Below, in pieces: positions 48,280-64,000 of a stretch of DNA of 64,000 nt. Under the pieces are notes generated by a model. The model did not search any database, was not told the origin of the DNA, and saw nothing but the letters and a program-made list of their open reading frames with translations. The translations under genes and the position numbers were made by a program. The DNA comes from Pseudomonas putida (lineage in GTDB: Bacteria > Pseudomonadota > Gammaproteobacteria > Pseudomonadales > Pseudomonadaceae), in contig NZ_CP113097.1 in NCBI RefSeq assembly GCF_026625125.1, positions 4,512,001 through 4,576,000 of the forward strand. Reading direction: 5' to 3'. Position 1 is the stretch's first letter. Every line of letters begins with the position of its first letter.

Positions 48280-49325
48280 GGGCTGTCCGTCTGCCCTGCC
48301 GGCACCAGATCGACGAGTTCGCGCACCACCACGGTGGCGAAGCATCCGGCCGGAAGGACGAATTCCAGTTGCAGGTTATCAGGCTCCGGATAATGCCACG
48401 TAAGGCCGCCAATAGGGAGCCGCAGGATGCGCCGTTCGTGACTCATGCCTGCATTGGCCAGCCATTGGCACAGCGATGCATGCTGCTCGCCTATCGCCGT
48501 CTCCAGTGCCAAGGCCGCGCCGGCCGCAGGAGACGGGCCTTCGCCCCACATTGGCCCGGTAGGATGCAAGTCCAGAATGGCCAAGCGGGGGTCTGAACAT
48601 TCCAGTTCACCCGCCGAAAAAAAACTACGGCTATCGGTGAATGCCAGCAGATCACCGACTTGGGCCTGCTGCCAGCTACCGTCAGCAACACGGGCGGCCA
48701 GGACCTGGTTGAACAGGTAGCTGCGGGCAGCCGAGAGCAACCGCGAACGCACGTTGCGCTGCTCGGGCAGGGCTTTGCGGGCAGCCCAGTGCTGGGCATC
48801 CTGGACGTTGCCGCCGCCATGCCCGAAACGCTGGCCGCCGAAGTAATTCGGCACACCCTGCTGCTTAAGCGTCTGCAGGCGGGCATCGAGGGCCGCATGA
48901 TCAGCCGCCAGCGCCCTGAGGCGCAGGGTGAAGCCATTGGCCGAATGGGCGCCGCGCTGCAGCTTGCGCTGGTGGCGCACCTGTTTGAGCACACGCAGGG
49001 TGGCATCTTCGGCACGCGACAGGTCAGGGTCTGCCTTGCCCGGCAGGTGCAGGCTGAACCACTGGCGCGTCAGGGCCTGGCGATCCTTGAGGCCGGCATA
49101 GCTGATCGAGCGCACCGGCACGCCTGCGGCCCGCGCCAGGCGGCGGGCAGCTTCTTCGGTGTTGAGGTCACGCTTCTCCACCCACAGCCATAGGTGCTCC
49201 CCTTGGCCCGAGAGCGGGATGTCAAGCACCTCGTCGACCTGGAAATCTTCGGCCACAGCCTTGAGTATCGCGGTGCCCAGGGGTTGGCCCGATGCGCGCG
49301 GGCCCAGCAGTTCCATTTCGGTCAT
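48267..49325 (-). CDS. truD: tRNA pseudouridine synthase D
   Basis: Enzyme of 352 residues that makes pseudouridine 13 in tRNA-Glu. The catalytic Asp is in [18 protein letters not shown] (about residues 75-92). The TRUD insertion domain and the motif [16 protein letters not shown] are present. Overlaps ispF by four bases and surE by 13, in a tight operon. Confidence 0.95.
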
Positions 49326-49795
49326 GCTGGCAGCAGCAGGGCGACCGCGTGCACGGCAATACCCTCCTCGCGGCCAGTGAAGCCCAGTTTTTCGGTGGTG
49401 GTAGCCTTGACGTTGACCTGGTCGAGCTCGACCTGCAGGTCCTCGGCGATCCGTTGCCGCATGGTTTCGATATGCGGGGCCATTTTCGGCGCCTGGGCAA
49501 CGATGGTGGCGTCGACATTACCGACTTTCCAGCCTTTGGCCTGGACGATGCCGACCACATGGCGCAGCAGCGCACGGCTGTCGGCACCCTTGAATTGGGG
49601 ATCGGTATCGGGGAAGTGCTTGCCAATGTCACCCAGCCCCGCCGCGCCAAGCAAGGCATCGCTCAGGGCATGCAGCAGCACGTCACCGTCGGAATGGGCC
49701 AGGAGGCCGTATTTGTGGGGGATACGCACCCCACCCAGGGTAATGAAATCACCGTCGCAAAAACGGTGCACATCGTAGCCGTGGCCAATACGCAT
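49322..49795 (-). CDS. ispF: 2-C-methyl-D-erythritol 2,4-cyclodiphosphate synthase
   Basis: Fifth step of the MEP isoprenoid pathway, 157 residues. The zinc ligands Asp and His are in [12 protein letters not shown], and [20 protein letters not shown] holds the third ligand and substrate loop. First gene of ispF-truD-surE-pcm. An intrinsic terminator hairpin with its T-run stands immediately before the start codon; only AGGG within that hairpin could serve as ribosome site. Confidence 0.95.
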   Translation of the reverse strand: MRIGHGYDVHRFCDGDFITLGGVRIPHKYGLLAHSDGDVLLHALSDALLGAAGLGDIGKHFPDTDPQFKGADSRALLRHVVGIVQAKGWKVGNVDATIVAQAPKMAPHIETMRQRIAEDLQVELDQVNVKATTTEKLGFTGREEGIAVHAVALLLPA

Positions 49796-49797
49796 AG

Positions 49798-49825
49798 AAA
49801 AACGCCCTGATTGAGTCAGGGCGTG
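49798..49825 (-). terminator. Terminator hairpin abutting the ispF start codon
   Basis: Eight-base stem (cgccctga/tcagggcg) with a five-base loop; on the minus strand TTTTTCT follows and runs straight into the ispF ATG. It would end the fghA transcript but also lies in any transcript that reads ispF from upstream. Confidence 0.85.
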
Positions 49826-49840
49826 ATTCTACCTGCATTT

Positions 49841-49942
49841 GCAGCTGCAAGCTGCAAGCTACGAGCCGCAAGCCAAAAGCAGGCGCTGCGCCAACCGCAC
49901 TGCCTTGCAGCTTGCAGCTTGCAGCTTGAAGCTTGAAGCTTG
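49841..49942. repeat. Inverted array of CTTGCAG/CTGCAAG heptamer-like repeats
   Basis: The left arm at 49841-49880 repeats gctgcaa (gcagctgcaagctgcaagct); the right arm at 49904-49942 repeats the inverse (ttgcagcttgcagcttgcag, then cttgaagcttgaagcttg). The arms can pair over 20 or more bases around a 25-base loop. It lies between fghA and ispF. The same simple motif is seen in other Pseudomonas intergenic repeats, but I cannot name the family. Confidence 0.75.
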
Positions 49943-49947
49943 CCCCC

Positions 49948-50802
49948 CTACCCCCGCCCAAGTGCCACGGCGTGATGGCGCAGATGCTCATCAATGAAGC
50001 TGGCGATGAAGTAATAGCTATGGTCATAGCCAGGTTGCAGCCGCAGGTCCAAGGCATGCCCCCCTTTGCGGGCCGCCTGCTCCAACGCTTCAGGCTTGAG
50101 CTGCTTGGCCAGGAAGTCGTCACGATCGCCTTGATCGACCAGCAATGGTGGGCATTGGCCCGCTGGCGTCTCGGCAAGCAGCACACTGGCATCCCACTCA
50201 CGCCAGCGCGCCCGGTCTTCCCCTAGGTAACGGCTGAACGCCTTTTCACCCCAAGGGCAATCCATCGGATTGCTGATCGGAGAAAACGCCGATACCGAGC
50301 GATAGCGCCCCGGGTTGCGCAGGGCGCAGACCAGCGCGCCGTGCCCACCCATGGAGTGGCCACTGATGCTGCGCTGACCCGAGGCCGGGAAGTGCGCTTC
50401 GATCAGCTCTGGCAGCTCCTTGACCACATAATCGTGCATGCGGTAGTGCTGCGCCCAAGGCTGCTGGGTGGCGTTGAGGTAAAAGCCGGCGCCCAGGCCG
50501 AAGTCCCAGGCACCGTCAGGGTCGCCTGGCACCTGCTCGCCACGCGGGCTGGTATCGGGCGCGACGATGATCAGGCCAAGCTCGGCGGCCAGGCGCTGGG
50601 CGCCGGCCTTCTGCATGAAGTTCTCGTCGGTGCACGTCAGGCCGCTGAGCCAGTACAGCACGGGCAGCTTTTCGCCCTGTTCGGCCTGCGGCGGCAGGTA
50701 AACGGCGAACACCATGTCGCAACCCAGCACCTTGGAGTGATGCCGGTAACGCTTGTGCCAGCCGCCGAAGCTTTTCTGGCAGGAGATGTTATCCAGGCTC
50801 AT
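49948..50802 (-). CDS. fghA: S-formylglutathione hydrolase
   Basis: Esterase D family enzyme of 284 residues, last step of glutathione-dependent formaldehyde oxidation (S-formylglutathione to formate). The nucleophile is in [13 protein letters not shown] (about residues 145-157). The conserved [16 protein letters not shown] and [13 protein letters not shown] stretches bind the glutathione part. Eight bases separate it from frmA. Confidence 0.96.
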   Translation of the reverse strand: MSLDNISCQKSFGGWHKRYRHHSKVLGCDMVFAVYLPPQAEQGEKLPVLYWLSGLTCTDENFMQKAGAQRLAAELGLIIVAPDTSPRGEQVPGDPDGAWDFGLGAGFYLNATQQPWAQHYRMHDYVVKELPELIEAHFPASGQRSISGHSMGGHGALVCALRNPGRYRSVSAFSPISNPMDCPWGEKAFSRYLGEDRARWREWDASVLLAETPAGQCPPLLVDQGDRDDFLAKQLKPEALEQAARKGGHALDLRLQPGYDHSYYFIASFIDEHLRHHAVALGRG

Positions 50803-50810
50803 GGCTCACC

Positions 50811-51944
<1,134 letters not shown>

Positions 51945-52030
51945 TCAGTTCAGGCAGGCAGTGTAATTCAGCTTGTTTTGATGAATAATCGTGGCCAAGA
52001 CAAAACATTATTGCTGTATAGGGACAATCC

Positions 52031-52927
52031 ATGACCAGCCGCTGGGAGGGCATCGATGAATTCGTAGCGGTGGCCGAATTGGGCCAATTCACGGCTGCAG
52101 CCGAACGCATGGGCGTATCGTCGTCGCATATAAGCCGGCAAATCGCCCGCCTGGAGGAGCGCCTGCAAACGCGCCTGCTGTATCGCAGTACGCGCCGCGT
52201 GACCCTGAGTGAAGCCGGGCAGACATTCCTGCAACATTGCCAACGCCTGCAGGATGGCCGTGAAGAAGCGCTGCGTGCCGTAGGCGATCTGGCCAGCGAA
52301 CCCAAGGGGCTACTGCGCATGACCTGCGCGGTGGCTTATGGCGAGCGCTTCATCGTGCCGCTGGTGACGCGCTTCATGACGCTGTATCCACAGTTGCGGG
52401 TCGAGGTGGAGTTGAGCAACCGCACGCTGGACCTGCTGCACGAAGGCATGGACCTGGCGATTCGTCTGGGACGCCTTGCCGATTCAAGGTTGGTGGCGAC
52501 GCGCCTGGCGCCTCGGCGCATGTATCTGTGCGCTTCACCCGCCTACCTTGAACGCTACGGCCGTCCGCACAGCCTTTCGGAATTGGCCCGGCACAACTGC
52601 CTGGTGGGCAGCTCGGACCTGTGGGCGCTGCAACAGGACGGCCGCGAGATCAGCCAGCGGGTGCAGGGCAACTGGCGGTGCAACAGTGGCCAGGCGGTGC
52701 TGGATGCCGCTTTGCTGGGGATGGGGCTGTGCCAGTTGCCGGATTACTACGTGCTGGAACACCTCAACAGCGGCGCGCTGGTGTCGTTACTGGAGGCGCA
52801 TCAGCCGCCCAATACGGCGGTGTGGGCGCTGTATCCGCAGCAGCGCCACCTGTCGCCCAAGGTCCGGCGGCTGGTGGACTATCTCAAGGAAGGGTTAGCG
52901 GGGATGCCGGAGTACCGAACGGTCTGA
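52031..52927 (+). CDS. LysR-type transcriptional regulator, divergent from frmA
   Basis: Regulator of 298 residues with an N-terminal helix-turn-helix (VAELGQFTAAAERMGVSSSHIS, residues about 12-33) and a substrate-binding domain. It belongs to the large CrgA/AaeR-like branch, with the typical SEAGQTFLQHCQRL and LVGSSDLWAL stretches. The target is unknown; position suggests frmA-fghA. The start at 52031 begins the conserved N-terminus. Confidence 0.88.
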   Translation: MTSRWEGIDEFVAVAELGQFTAAAERMGVSSSHISRQIARLEERLQTRLLYRSTRRVTLSEAGQTFLQHCQRLQDGREEALRAVGDLASEPKGLLRMTCAVAYGERFIVPLVTRFMTLYPQLRVEVELSNRTLDLLHEGMDLAIRLGRLADSRLVATRLAPRRMYLCASPAYLERYGRPHSLSELARHNCLVGSSDLWALQQDGREISQRVQGNWRCNSGQAVLDAALLGMGLCQLPDYYVLEHLNSGALVSLLEAHQPPNTAVWALYPQQRHLSPKVRRLVDYLKEGLAGMPEYRTV

Positions 52928-52933
52928 CAGTTT

Positions 52934-52955
52934 GCCGGGGCCGCTTTGCGGCCCG
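52934..52955. terminator. Hairpin between the LysR gene and ispD
   Basis: Stem ccggggccgc/gcggcccgg with a TTT loop (one bulged base) between two convergent genes; no long T-run. Confidence 0.5.
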
Positions 52956-52961
52956 GTAATC

Positions 52962-53669
52962 TCAACGCCGCCCCGCCCACCGCTGGCGGAGCCACTCCAG
53001 GTCTTCCGGGCGGGTCACCTTGATGTTGTCGCTGCGCCCCTCGACCAGCCGCGGCGCCTGGCCGGACCACTCGATGGCCGAAGCTTCATCGGTGACCACC
53101 ACATCGGACACCAGGCACTCGGCCAACGCTCGGTGCAAAGCACCAAGACGGAACATCTGAGGCGTGAAGGCCTGCCAGATGGTACTGCGATCCACGGTCG
53201 CACTGACCCGGCCATCGACATCGGCGCGCTTTAGCGTGTCACGCGCAGGCACCGCCAGCAGCCCGCCAACAGGGTCATCCGCCAACTGCGACAGCAGACG
53301 GTCGAGATCGGTGCGTGCCAGGTTTGGCCGCGCCGCATCGTGCACCAGCACCCAGTCAGTGTCCGGCGCACCTTGGGCATGCAACAGCAACAACGCGTTG
53401 AGCACCGAGTCGGCACGCTCACGCCCACCTGGCGCACGCTGGATGCGAGGATCGCTGGCGCAGCGCAAGCCAGGCCAGTAAGGATCATCTGCAGCAATGC
53501 TGACCACCACGCCCTTGAGCGTCGGATGGCCAAGAAAACAGTCGAGGCTATGCTCGAGAACGGTCTGCCCGCCCAATTGCAAATACTGCTTCGGGCGGTC
53601 GGCAGCCATGCGGGCACCTACACCCGCAGCAGGAATCACGGCCCAGAAGGCCGGTAGGGTTTCGATCAT
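52962..53669 (-). CDS. ispD: 2-C-methyl-D-erythritol 4-phosphate cytidylyltransferase
   Basis: Third step of the MEP pathway, 235 residues. The CTP-binding motif IPAAGVGARMAADRPKQY is at about residues 12-29, and VLVHDAARPNL and SVENTYDT-like substrate loop (here VTDEASAIEW) are in place. Overlaps ftsB by four bases. Confidence 0.95.
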   Translation of the reverse strand: MIETLPAFWAVIPAAGVGARMAADRPKQYLQLGGQTVLEHSLDCFLGHPTLKGVVVSIAADDPYWPGLRCASDPRIQRAPGGRERADSVLNALLLLHAQGAPDTDWVLVHDAARPNLARTDLDRLLSQLADDPVGGLLAVPARDTLKRADVDGRVSATVDRSTIWQAFTPQMFRLGALHRALAECLVSDVVVTDEASAIEWSGQAPRLVEGRSDNIKVTRPEDLEWLRQRWAGRR

Positions 53670-53947
53670 TTTTGCGGCAGCTGGAAGAGGGTTTCACCCT
53701 CTTTGACCATCCCCAGTTCGTGACGAGCCCGTTCTTCAACGGTCTCCATACCTTTTTTCAATTCCAGGACCTCGGCATAGAGCACGCGATTACGCTCCAG
53801 CAGCCGCTCGTTTTCGGCATGCTGCTCGTCGATCTGCTGCTTGAGCTCAGCCACTTGCGCCAGGCTGCCGTTACCCACCCACAGGCGGTACTGCAGGCCA
53901 CCAAGCAGCAGGAGCAGGACAAGGAACAACCAATAGGGACTGCGCAT
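53666..53947 (-). CDS. ftsB: Cell division protein FtsB
   Basis: Bitopic division protein of 93 residues: one N-terminal membrane segment (MRSPYWLFLVLLLLLGGLQY), then a periplasmic coiled coil (LAQVAELKQQIDEQHAENER) that pairs with FtsL and binds FtsQ. I take the ATG at 53945-53947; the TTG one codon before is a weaker option. It lies between eno and ispD, its standard place. Confidence 0.94.
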   Translation of the reverse strand: MRSPYWLFLVLLLLLGGLQYRLWVGNGSLAQVAELKQQIDEQHAENERLLERNRVLYAEVLELKKGMETVEERARHELGMVKEGETLFQLPQK

Positions 53948-54109
53948 CAAGGTATCCAGGTTAAAAAGACCGCCGCGAAAAGGCAGACCTCAAATAGCAC
54001 GAAGCCTGGCCGAGGCCAGGCTTCGTCGACAGAAACCCGCATCATGTGTCAGAAATTTCAGTATGAAAGTTCCGACAGCTTCGGCTGCTGTCTTTTTACC
54101 ATCTCTTGC

Positions 54110-55438
<1,329 letters not shown>

Positions 55439-55496
55439 TTAGGAAATTCTTGCCTTGCACCAGGCGTAAATGCAGCAGGCAGGCCTGGCAGAAGCA

Positions 55497-55520
55497 GCCC
55501 CTGACCTGTGGGTCAGGGGC
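55497..55520. other. Perfect hairpin between pyrG and eno
   Basis: Ten-base perfect stem (gcccctgacc/ggtcaggggc) with a TGTG loop, in the 195-base gap where kdsA would be expected. There is no T-run on either side. It may be a weak terminator of pyrG or a leader structure of eno. Confidence 0.5.
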
Positions 55521-55594
55521 AGAACGGACGGTACTTTACCCGAGAAATGAGCGTTGCGCGGTTTATACCGTCGGAAAACTCACCCAGCCTGGGC

Positions 55595-57244
<1,650 letters not shown>

Positions 57245-57492
57245 TTAAGGCGGCCAGCGCCGCCGGAGAAAGCGAAGGAAGGCCGAAGCCCCCGATCACC
57301 TGCGTCAATCACAGTGCATCTCGAAAAACTGCCGCGCCTGTACAGACCAGGGTCATCCCCGGCATGGAGTTCGCTCGTCATTTCCAGAATCAGCCCAGCA
57401 AAAAACTGCGTGGTAATCGGCAACTGCCGTGTTTCCGAGGAACGCACAGAAGTTGTATCAAGAAGGGAGGGTAGTCTACCGGAATGTACCCT

Positions 57493-58773
57493 TCAGCTCA
57501 AACCTTGCGCGTTCGTCGGAGGCTGCCAGTGAAGCTGGCAATCGGCCTGCGCCAGTCGCGGCAGATTGGCCACTGCCAGCAAGCGCTCGCCACGATACAG
57601 CAATGGCAGGCGCGGTCGCACGAAGTGCGGGACGTGCGTTTCGTTGAGCAGGCGCTTGAGGTCGCGCTTGCCACGGCCTGGTATGTCCAGCACTTCCCCG
57701 CCCTGGCGATAGGCGATGCGCAAATCGCCTTCCGGGGCGCCCTGCAGGCTGACGCTGCCGTTCCCGGGCAATGGCAACGGGCTACCGGGCTTGTCCCAGC
57801 GCAGCGTTCCGCACACAGGCTGCAGCCAGTCGCCAGACAACCACCAGATCCGTCCATGGCTGCGCTCGAGTTTGCCATCGGTCAGCTGCCAGGCAGGTTG
57901 GGCATCGATTGCCGCATCACGCAGAGCCGCCCAACCGGCCCAATGCCGGGTGTCGGGCAAACGGGTACGCAAGCTCAACCAATACTGCAGGGCGTTGCGC
58001 TGACGGGCCGGCGACAGCGCCGCCAGGCTCGCAAGGTCAAGGGAGTCCACCGCAGACCACATGGCCGGCGCGCCCTCCTGGGCCACGGCCAGGTCAGCCT
58101 GGGCCAGTTCATCGAGCAGCCCGAGCGCCTCCCCCAGGTGCCCGGCGGTGCGAGCCAGGGCCTGGCTGGCCTGCGGCCAACGCTGCTGCAGTAGCGGGAA
58201 CACCTCAGCGCGCAAGAAATTGCGGGCAAAGGCCCTGTCTGCGTTGGACGGGTCTTCGGCCCAGATCAGCCCATGGCTTTGTGCATAGTCATGCAACTGC
58301 ACACGTGAAACGTTGAGCAGCGGCCTGACCAGGTGGCCGCGCCCCAACGGACGCTGTTGCGGCATCGCCGCCAGACCACGCAGGCCGGCACCACGCAGAA
58401 GCCGGAACAGCAAGGTTTCGGCCTGGTCATCACAGTGCTGCCCCGTGAAAAGAACGTCGCCCGCGCCGAGCACGGTCTCGAATGCCGCATACCGAGCATC
58501 GCGCGCAGCCTGCTCCAGGCTCGCCTCGGCAGCGACCTGAACGTGGATGACGGTGAGTTCGATCCCGAGCCGTTCGCACACTGCGGTGCAATGGCTTGGC
58601 CAGGCATCGGCGGCGGGTTGCAGGCCGTGGTGAATGTGGATGGCATGGAGCGGAGGCGTTGCATGGATGCTGGCGTAGTCGGCCAGCCAGTGCAGAAGGA
58701 CCGTGGAGTCGAGGCCACCGGAGAAAGCGATGTACCAGGCAGGGGCATTGAGCCAAGGGGTGAGGTTGATCAT
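57493..58773 (-). CDS. tilS: tRNA(Ile)-lysidine synthase
   Basis: Enzyme of 426 residues that converts C34 of the CAU-anticodon tRNA-Ile to lysidine. The PP-loop ATP-binding motif is IAFSGGLDSTVLLHWL (residues about 14-29). A TilS substrate-binding domain and a C-terminal TilS-C domain follow. A 269-base gap to pyrG without recognisable features lies downstream. Confidence 0.94.
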   Translation of the reverse strand: MINLTPWLNAPAWYIAFSGGLDSTVLLHWLADYASIHATPPLHAIHIHHGLQPAADAWPSHCTAVCERLGIELTVIHVQVAAEASLEQAARDARYAAFETVLGAGDVLFTGQHCDDQAETLLFRLLRGAGLRGLAAMPQQRPLGRGHLVRPLLNVSRVQLHDYAQSHGLIWAEDPSNADRAFARNFLRAEVFPLLQQRWPQASQALARTAGHLGEALGLLDELAQADLAVAQEGAPAMWSAVDSLDLASLAALSPARQRNALQYWLSLRTRLPDTRHWAGWAALRDAAIDAQPAWQLTDGKLERSHGRIWWLSGDWLQPVCGTLRWDKPGSPLPLPGNGSVSLQGAPEGDLRIAYRQGGEVLDIPGRGKRDLKRLLNETHVPHFVRPRLPLLYRGERLLAVANLPRLAQADCQLHWQPPTNAQGLS

Positions 58774-58799
58774 TGGCGCCTCACGCGACTTGAAAGCGT

Positions 58800-58818
58800 G
58801 GGGGCGCTTGGCGCCCCC
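58800..58818. terminator. Hairpin between accA and tilS
   Basis: Perfect eight-base GC-only stem (gggggcgc/gcgccccc) with a three-base loop and no T-run; probably a weak terminator or processing stem after accA. Confidence 0.45.
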
Positions 58819-58827
58819 AGTGGTGCA

Positions 58828-59775
58828 TCAGAGGCCGTAGCTCATCAGGCGCTCATAACGACGGGCCAGCAGCGTGTCGTTATCGAGCTTGCCGAGCATG
58901 TCCAGCTGCTGAACCAGGTCAGCGCGAATGCTTTCGGACATCTGCGCCGGGTCACGGTGGGCACCGCCCAGCGGTTCCTCGATGACCTTGTCGACGATGT
59001 TCAGGCTTTTCAGGCGCTCGGCGGTGATGCCCATGGCCTCGGCAGCGTCGGCGGCCTTGTCGGCGGTTTTCCACAGGATCGAGGCGCAACCCTCCGGCGA
59101 GATCACCGAGTAGGTGGAGTACTGCAGCATGTTCAGCTGGTCGCACACACCGATGGCCAGTGCACCGCCGGAACCACCTTCACCGATGACGGTGGCGATG
59201 ATCGGCGTCTTCAGGCGCGCCATGACACGCAGGTTCCAGGCGATCGCTTCGCTCTGGTTGCGTTCTTCCGCGTCGATGCCTGGGTATGCACCCGGGGTGT
59301 CGATGAAGGTCAGGATCGGCATCTTGAAGCGTTCGGCCATTTCCATCAGGCGGCAAGCCTTGCGGTAGCCTTCAGGGCGCGGCATGCCGAAGTTGCGGCG
59401 AACCTTTTCGCGCACTTCACGGCCCTTCTGGTGGCCGATGACCATGACCGGCCGGCCATCCAGGCGCGCGGTACCACCGACGATGGCGGCATCGTCGGAG
59501 AAGTGACGGTCGCCGTGCAGCTCTTCGAACTCGGTGAAGATGTGCTCCAGGTAGTCCAGCGTGTACGGACGACGCGGGTGACGGGCCAGGCGGGCGATCT
59601 GCCAGCTGGTCAGGTTGCCGAAGATGCTTTCGGTCAGAGTGTTGCTCTTGTCTTGCAGACGGGCAATTTCATCGCTGATGTTCAGCGAGTTGTCGTTACC
59701 CACCAAACGCAGCCCTTCGATCTTGGCTTGCAGGTCGGCAATCGGCTGTTCGAAATCGAGAAAATTCGGGTTCAT
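58828..59775 (-). CDS. accA: Acetyl-CoA carboxylase carboxyltransferase subunit alpha
   Basis: Subunit of 315 residues of the carboxyltransferase that makes malonyl-CoA. The carboxylase-binding region includes [16 protein letters not shown] and the oxyanion-hole [13 protein letters not shown] (about residues 200-212). The start at 59773-59775 ([12 protein letters not shown]) has CGGA upstream. It follows dnaE, the common order dnaE-accA-tilS. Confidence 0.97.
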   Translation of the reverse strand: MNPNFLDFEQPIADLQAKIEGLRLVGNDNSLNISDEIARLQDKSNTLTESIFGNLTSWQIARLARHPRRPYTLDYLEHIFTEFEELHGDRHFSDDAAIVGGTARLDGRPVMVIGHQKGREVREKVRRNFGMPRPEGYRKACRLMEMAERFKMPILTFIDTPGAYPGIDAEERNQSEAIAWNLRVMARLKTPIIATVIGEGGSGGALAIGVCDQLNMLQYSTYSVISPEGCASILWKTADKAADAAEAMGITAERLKSLNIVDKVIEEPLGGAHRDPAQMSESIRADLVQQLDMLGKLDNDTLLARRYERLMSYGL

Positions 59776-59880
59776 AGTCATCCGTCTTGGGTCTACGGCC
59801 AGGCGGCCGGCCGGTTGATCCGTTTGGCGCCCTACCTTAAGGGATCAGGCGCATTCAGGTCGAGATTAAATTTCGTCGGT

Positions 59881-63405
<3,525 letters not shown>

Positions 63406-63466
63406 GGAAGATCCTGTAGCAGTGCTGAACGACAAAGGCGGGATTGTAGCGTAAAAGCGAGGGGGG

Positions 63467-63491
63467 GTTGGGGACGCAAGGCGTCCCCAAC
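63467..63491 (-). terminator. Hairpin after rnhB
   Basis: Perfect eleven-base stem (gttggggacgc/gcgtccccaac) with a three-base loop directly after the rnhB stop. It is followed on the minus strand by a run of C in place of T, so termination efficiency is uncertain. Confidence 0.5.
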
Positions 63492-63494
63492 AGG

Positions 63495-64000
63495 CTAGAT
63501 CAGAGAATCGGTAATGCCTTCACGGGCTTCCCAAGCGGCCCGTACCGGCGCAAAGGAACGCCGATGGATGGGGGTGGGCCCGAGGCGGGCCAGGGCTTGC
63601 AGATGTACCGGCGTCGGGTAGCCCTTGTGCCCGCCAATCCCGTACCCCGGATAAATCAGCTCGAATGCGCTCATCTCCCGATCGCGGGTCACTTTGGCCA
63701 GGATCGACGCTGCAGCGATGGCCGGCACTTGGCTATCGCCCTTGATGACCGGAGCAGCCGGCACCGACAGCTTGGGGCAGCGGTTACCGTCGATCAGAGC
63801 GAGCCTGGGAGTAACGCTCAGGCCTTCGACCGCACGCTGCATGGCCAGCATGGTCGCTTGCAGAATATTGAGGCGGTCGATTTCCTCCACTTCGGCGCGG
63901 GCAATGCAAAAACTCAGGGCTTTCGCACAGATCTCGTCGAACAGCGCTTCGCGCTTGGCTTCGGTGAGTTTCTTCGAATCGTTGAGGCCGAGGATCGGCC
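63495..64000 (-). CDS. rnhB: Ribonuclease HII (partial, 5' end outside window)
   Basis: The last 167 or so residues are in the window; the gene continues past the right edge. It removes RNA from RNA-DNA hybrids. The visible part starts [18 protein letters not shown] and contains the acidic residue in [23 protein letters not shown] with the fourth catalytic Asp, and the [16 protein letters not shown] signature. Standard neighbour of dnaE. Confidence 0.95.
   Translation of the reverse strand, partial: PILGLNDSKKLTEAKREALFDEICAKALSFCIARAEVEEIDRLNILQATMLAMQRAVEGLSVTPRLALIDGNRCPKLSVPAAPVIKGDSQVPAIAAASILAKVTRDREMSAFELIYPGYGIGGHKGYPTPVHLQALARLGPTPIHRRSFAPVRAAWEAREGITDSLI

Noticed and set aside
49841..49942. 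Short repeats between fghA and ispF as a CRISPR array
   Set aside because: Units are seven bases, contiguous and in inverted orientation, without unique spacers or cas genes.

Overview
The window is a stretch of Pseudomonas core chromosome, almost certainly from the P. putida group. I base this on GC-rich sequence, near-complete similarity of recognisable proteins (OprL/Pal, TolA, RecA, RpoS, Fpr/FinR, Eno) to the P. putida versions I know, and pseudomonad-specific arrangements such as nlpD-rpoS-rsmZ-fdxA, eno-ispD-ftsB and oprD-proS. Genes are dense, mostly without breaks, and I found no insertion sequence, no CRISPR array and no clear pseudogene. Species assignment is inference from memory, not from a search.

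Layout. 1-6005 (minus): the 5' part of queE, then the envelope-constriction cluster ybgC-tolQRAB-pal-cpoB. 6131-8425 (minus): ruvCAB for Holliday-junction processing. 8426-11981: a REP pair, yebC, aspS, a FmdB-type zinc-ribbon protein and a ribbon-helix-helix protein. 12170-14187: dps, a membrane-anchored cold-shock-domain protein, slyX and a HIT protein. 14188-19081: a long structured intergenic region, an OprD-family porin, proS and an unknown lipoprotein. 19112-20207: dinB with a LexA box. 20350-20947: three tandem initiator tRNA genes, each with its own promoter and terminator. 21138-27007: mprF plus acvB/virJ (aminoacyl-phosphatidylglycerol synthesis and hydrolysis) and the potassium transporter kup. 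27244-31159 (plus): rimO, a GNAT acetyltransferase, an atypical RsuA-like protein, a DUF1456 protein and trmO. 31355-37416: fpr/finR redox pair, dgkA, an ErdR-like response regulator, a DTW-domain protein, a PA3611-family secreted protein, a small DNA-binding protein and a LOG-family protein. 37446-43725: recX-recA-pncC(cinA), an isolated holin, a LexA/CI-like self-cleaving repressor and mutS. 43866-49795: fdxA, the small RNA RsmZ with its GacA activation site, rpoS, nlpD, pcm, surE, truD and ispF. 49948-52927: formaldehyde detoxification (fghA, frmA) with a divergent LysR regulator. 52962-64000 (minus): ispD-ftsB-eno, pyrG, tilS, accA, dnaE and the 3' part of rnhB.

How the genes fit together. 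SOS and repair functions recur: ruvCAB, dinB and recA-recX (the latter two with CTG-N10-CAG LexA boxes), mutS, and a RecA-type-cleavable repressor next to a holin. Cell-envelope integrity is the second theme (Tol-Pal, MprF/AcvB, NlpD, FtsB, DgkA, OprD). Stationary-phase and post-transcriptional control (RpoS, RsmZ, Pcm, SurE, Dps) form the third.

Most interesting points. The mutS-cinA interval, a known tailocin integration hotspot in pseudomonads, is reduced here to one holin and one repressor, with shared TGCAT-type palindromes before both genes. An RsuA-like pseudouridine synthase has Glu where the catalytic Asp should be. kdsA is absent from the usual eno-kdsA-pyrG order. A membrane-fused cold-shock domain, a terminator that runs straight into the ispF start codon and a structured 760-base gap before oprD also merit checks. 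I did not find a clearly new multi-gene system: most of the window is ordinary core genome.
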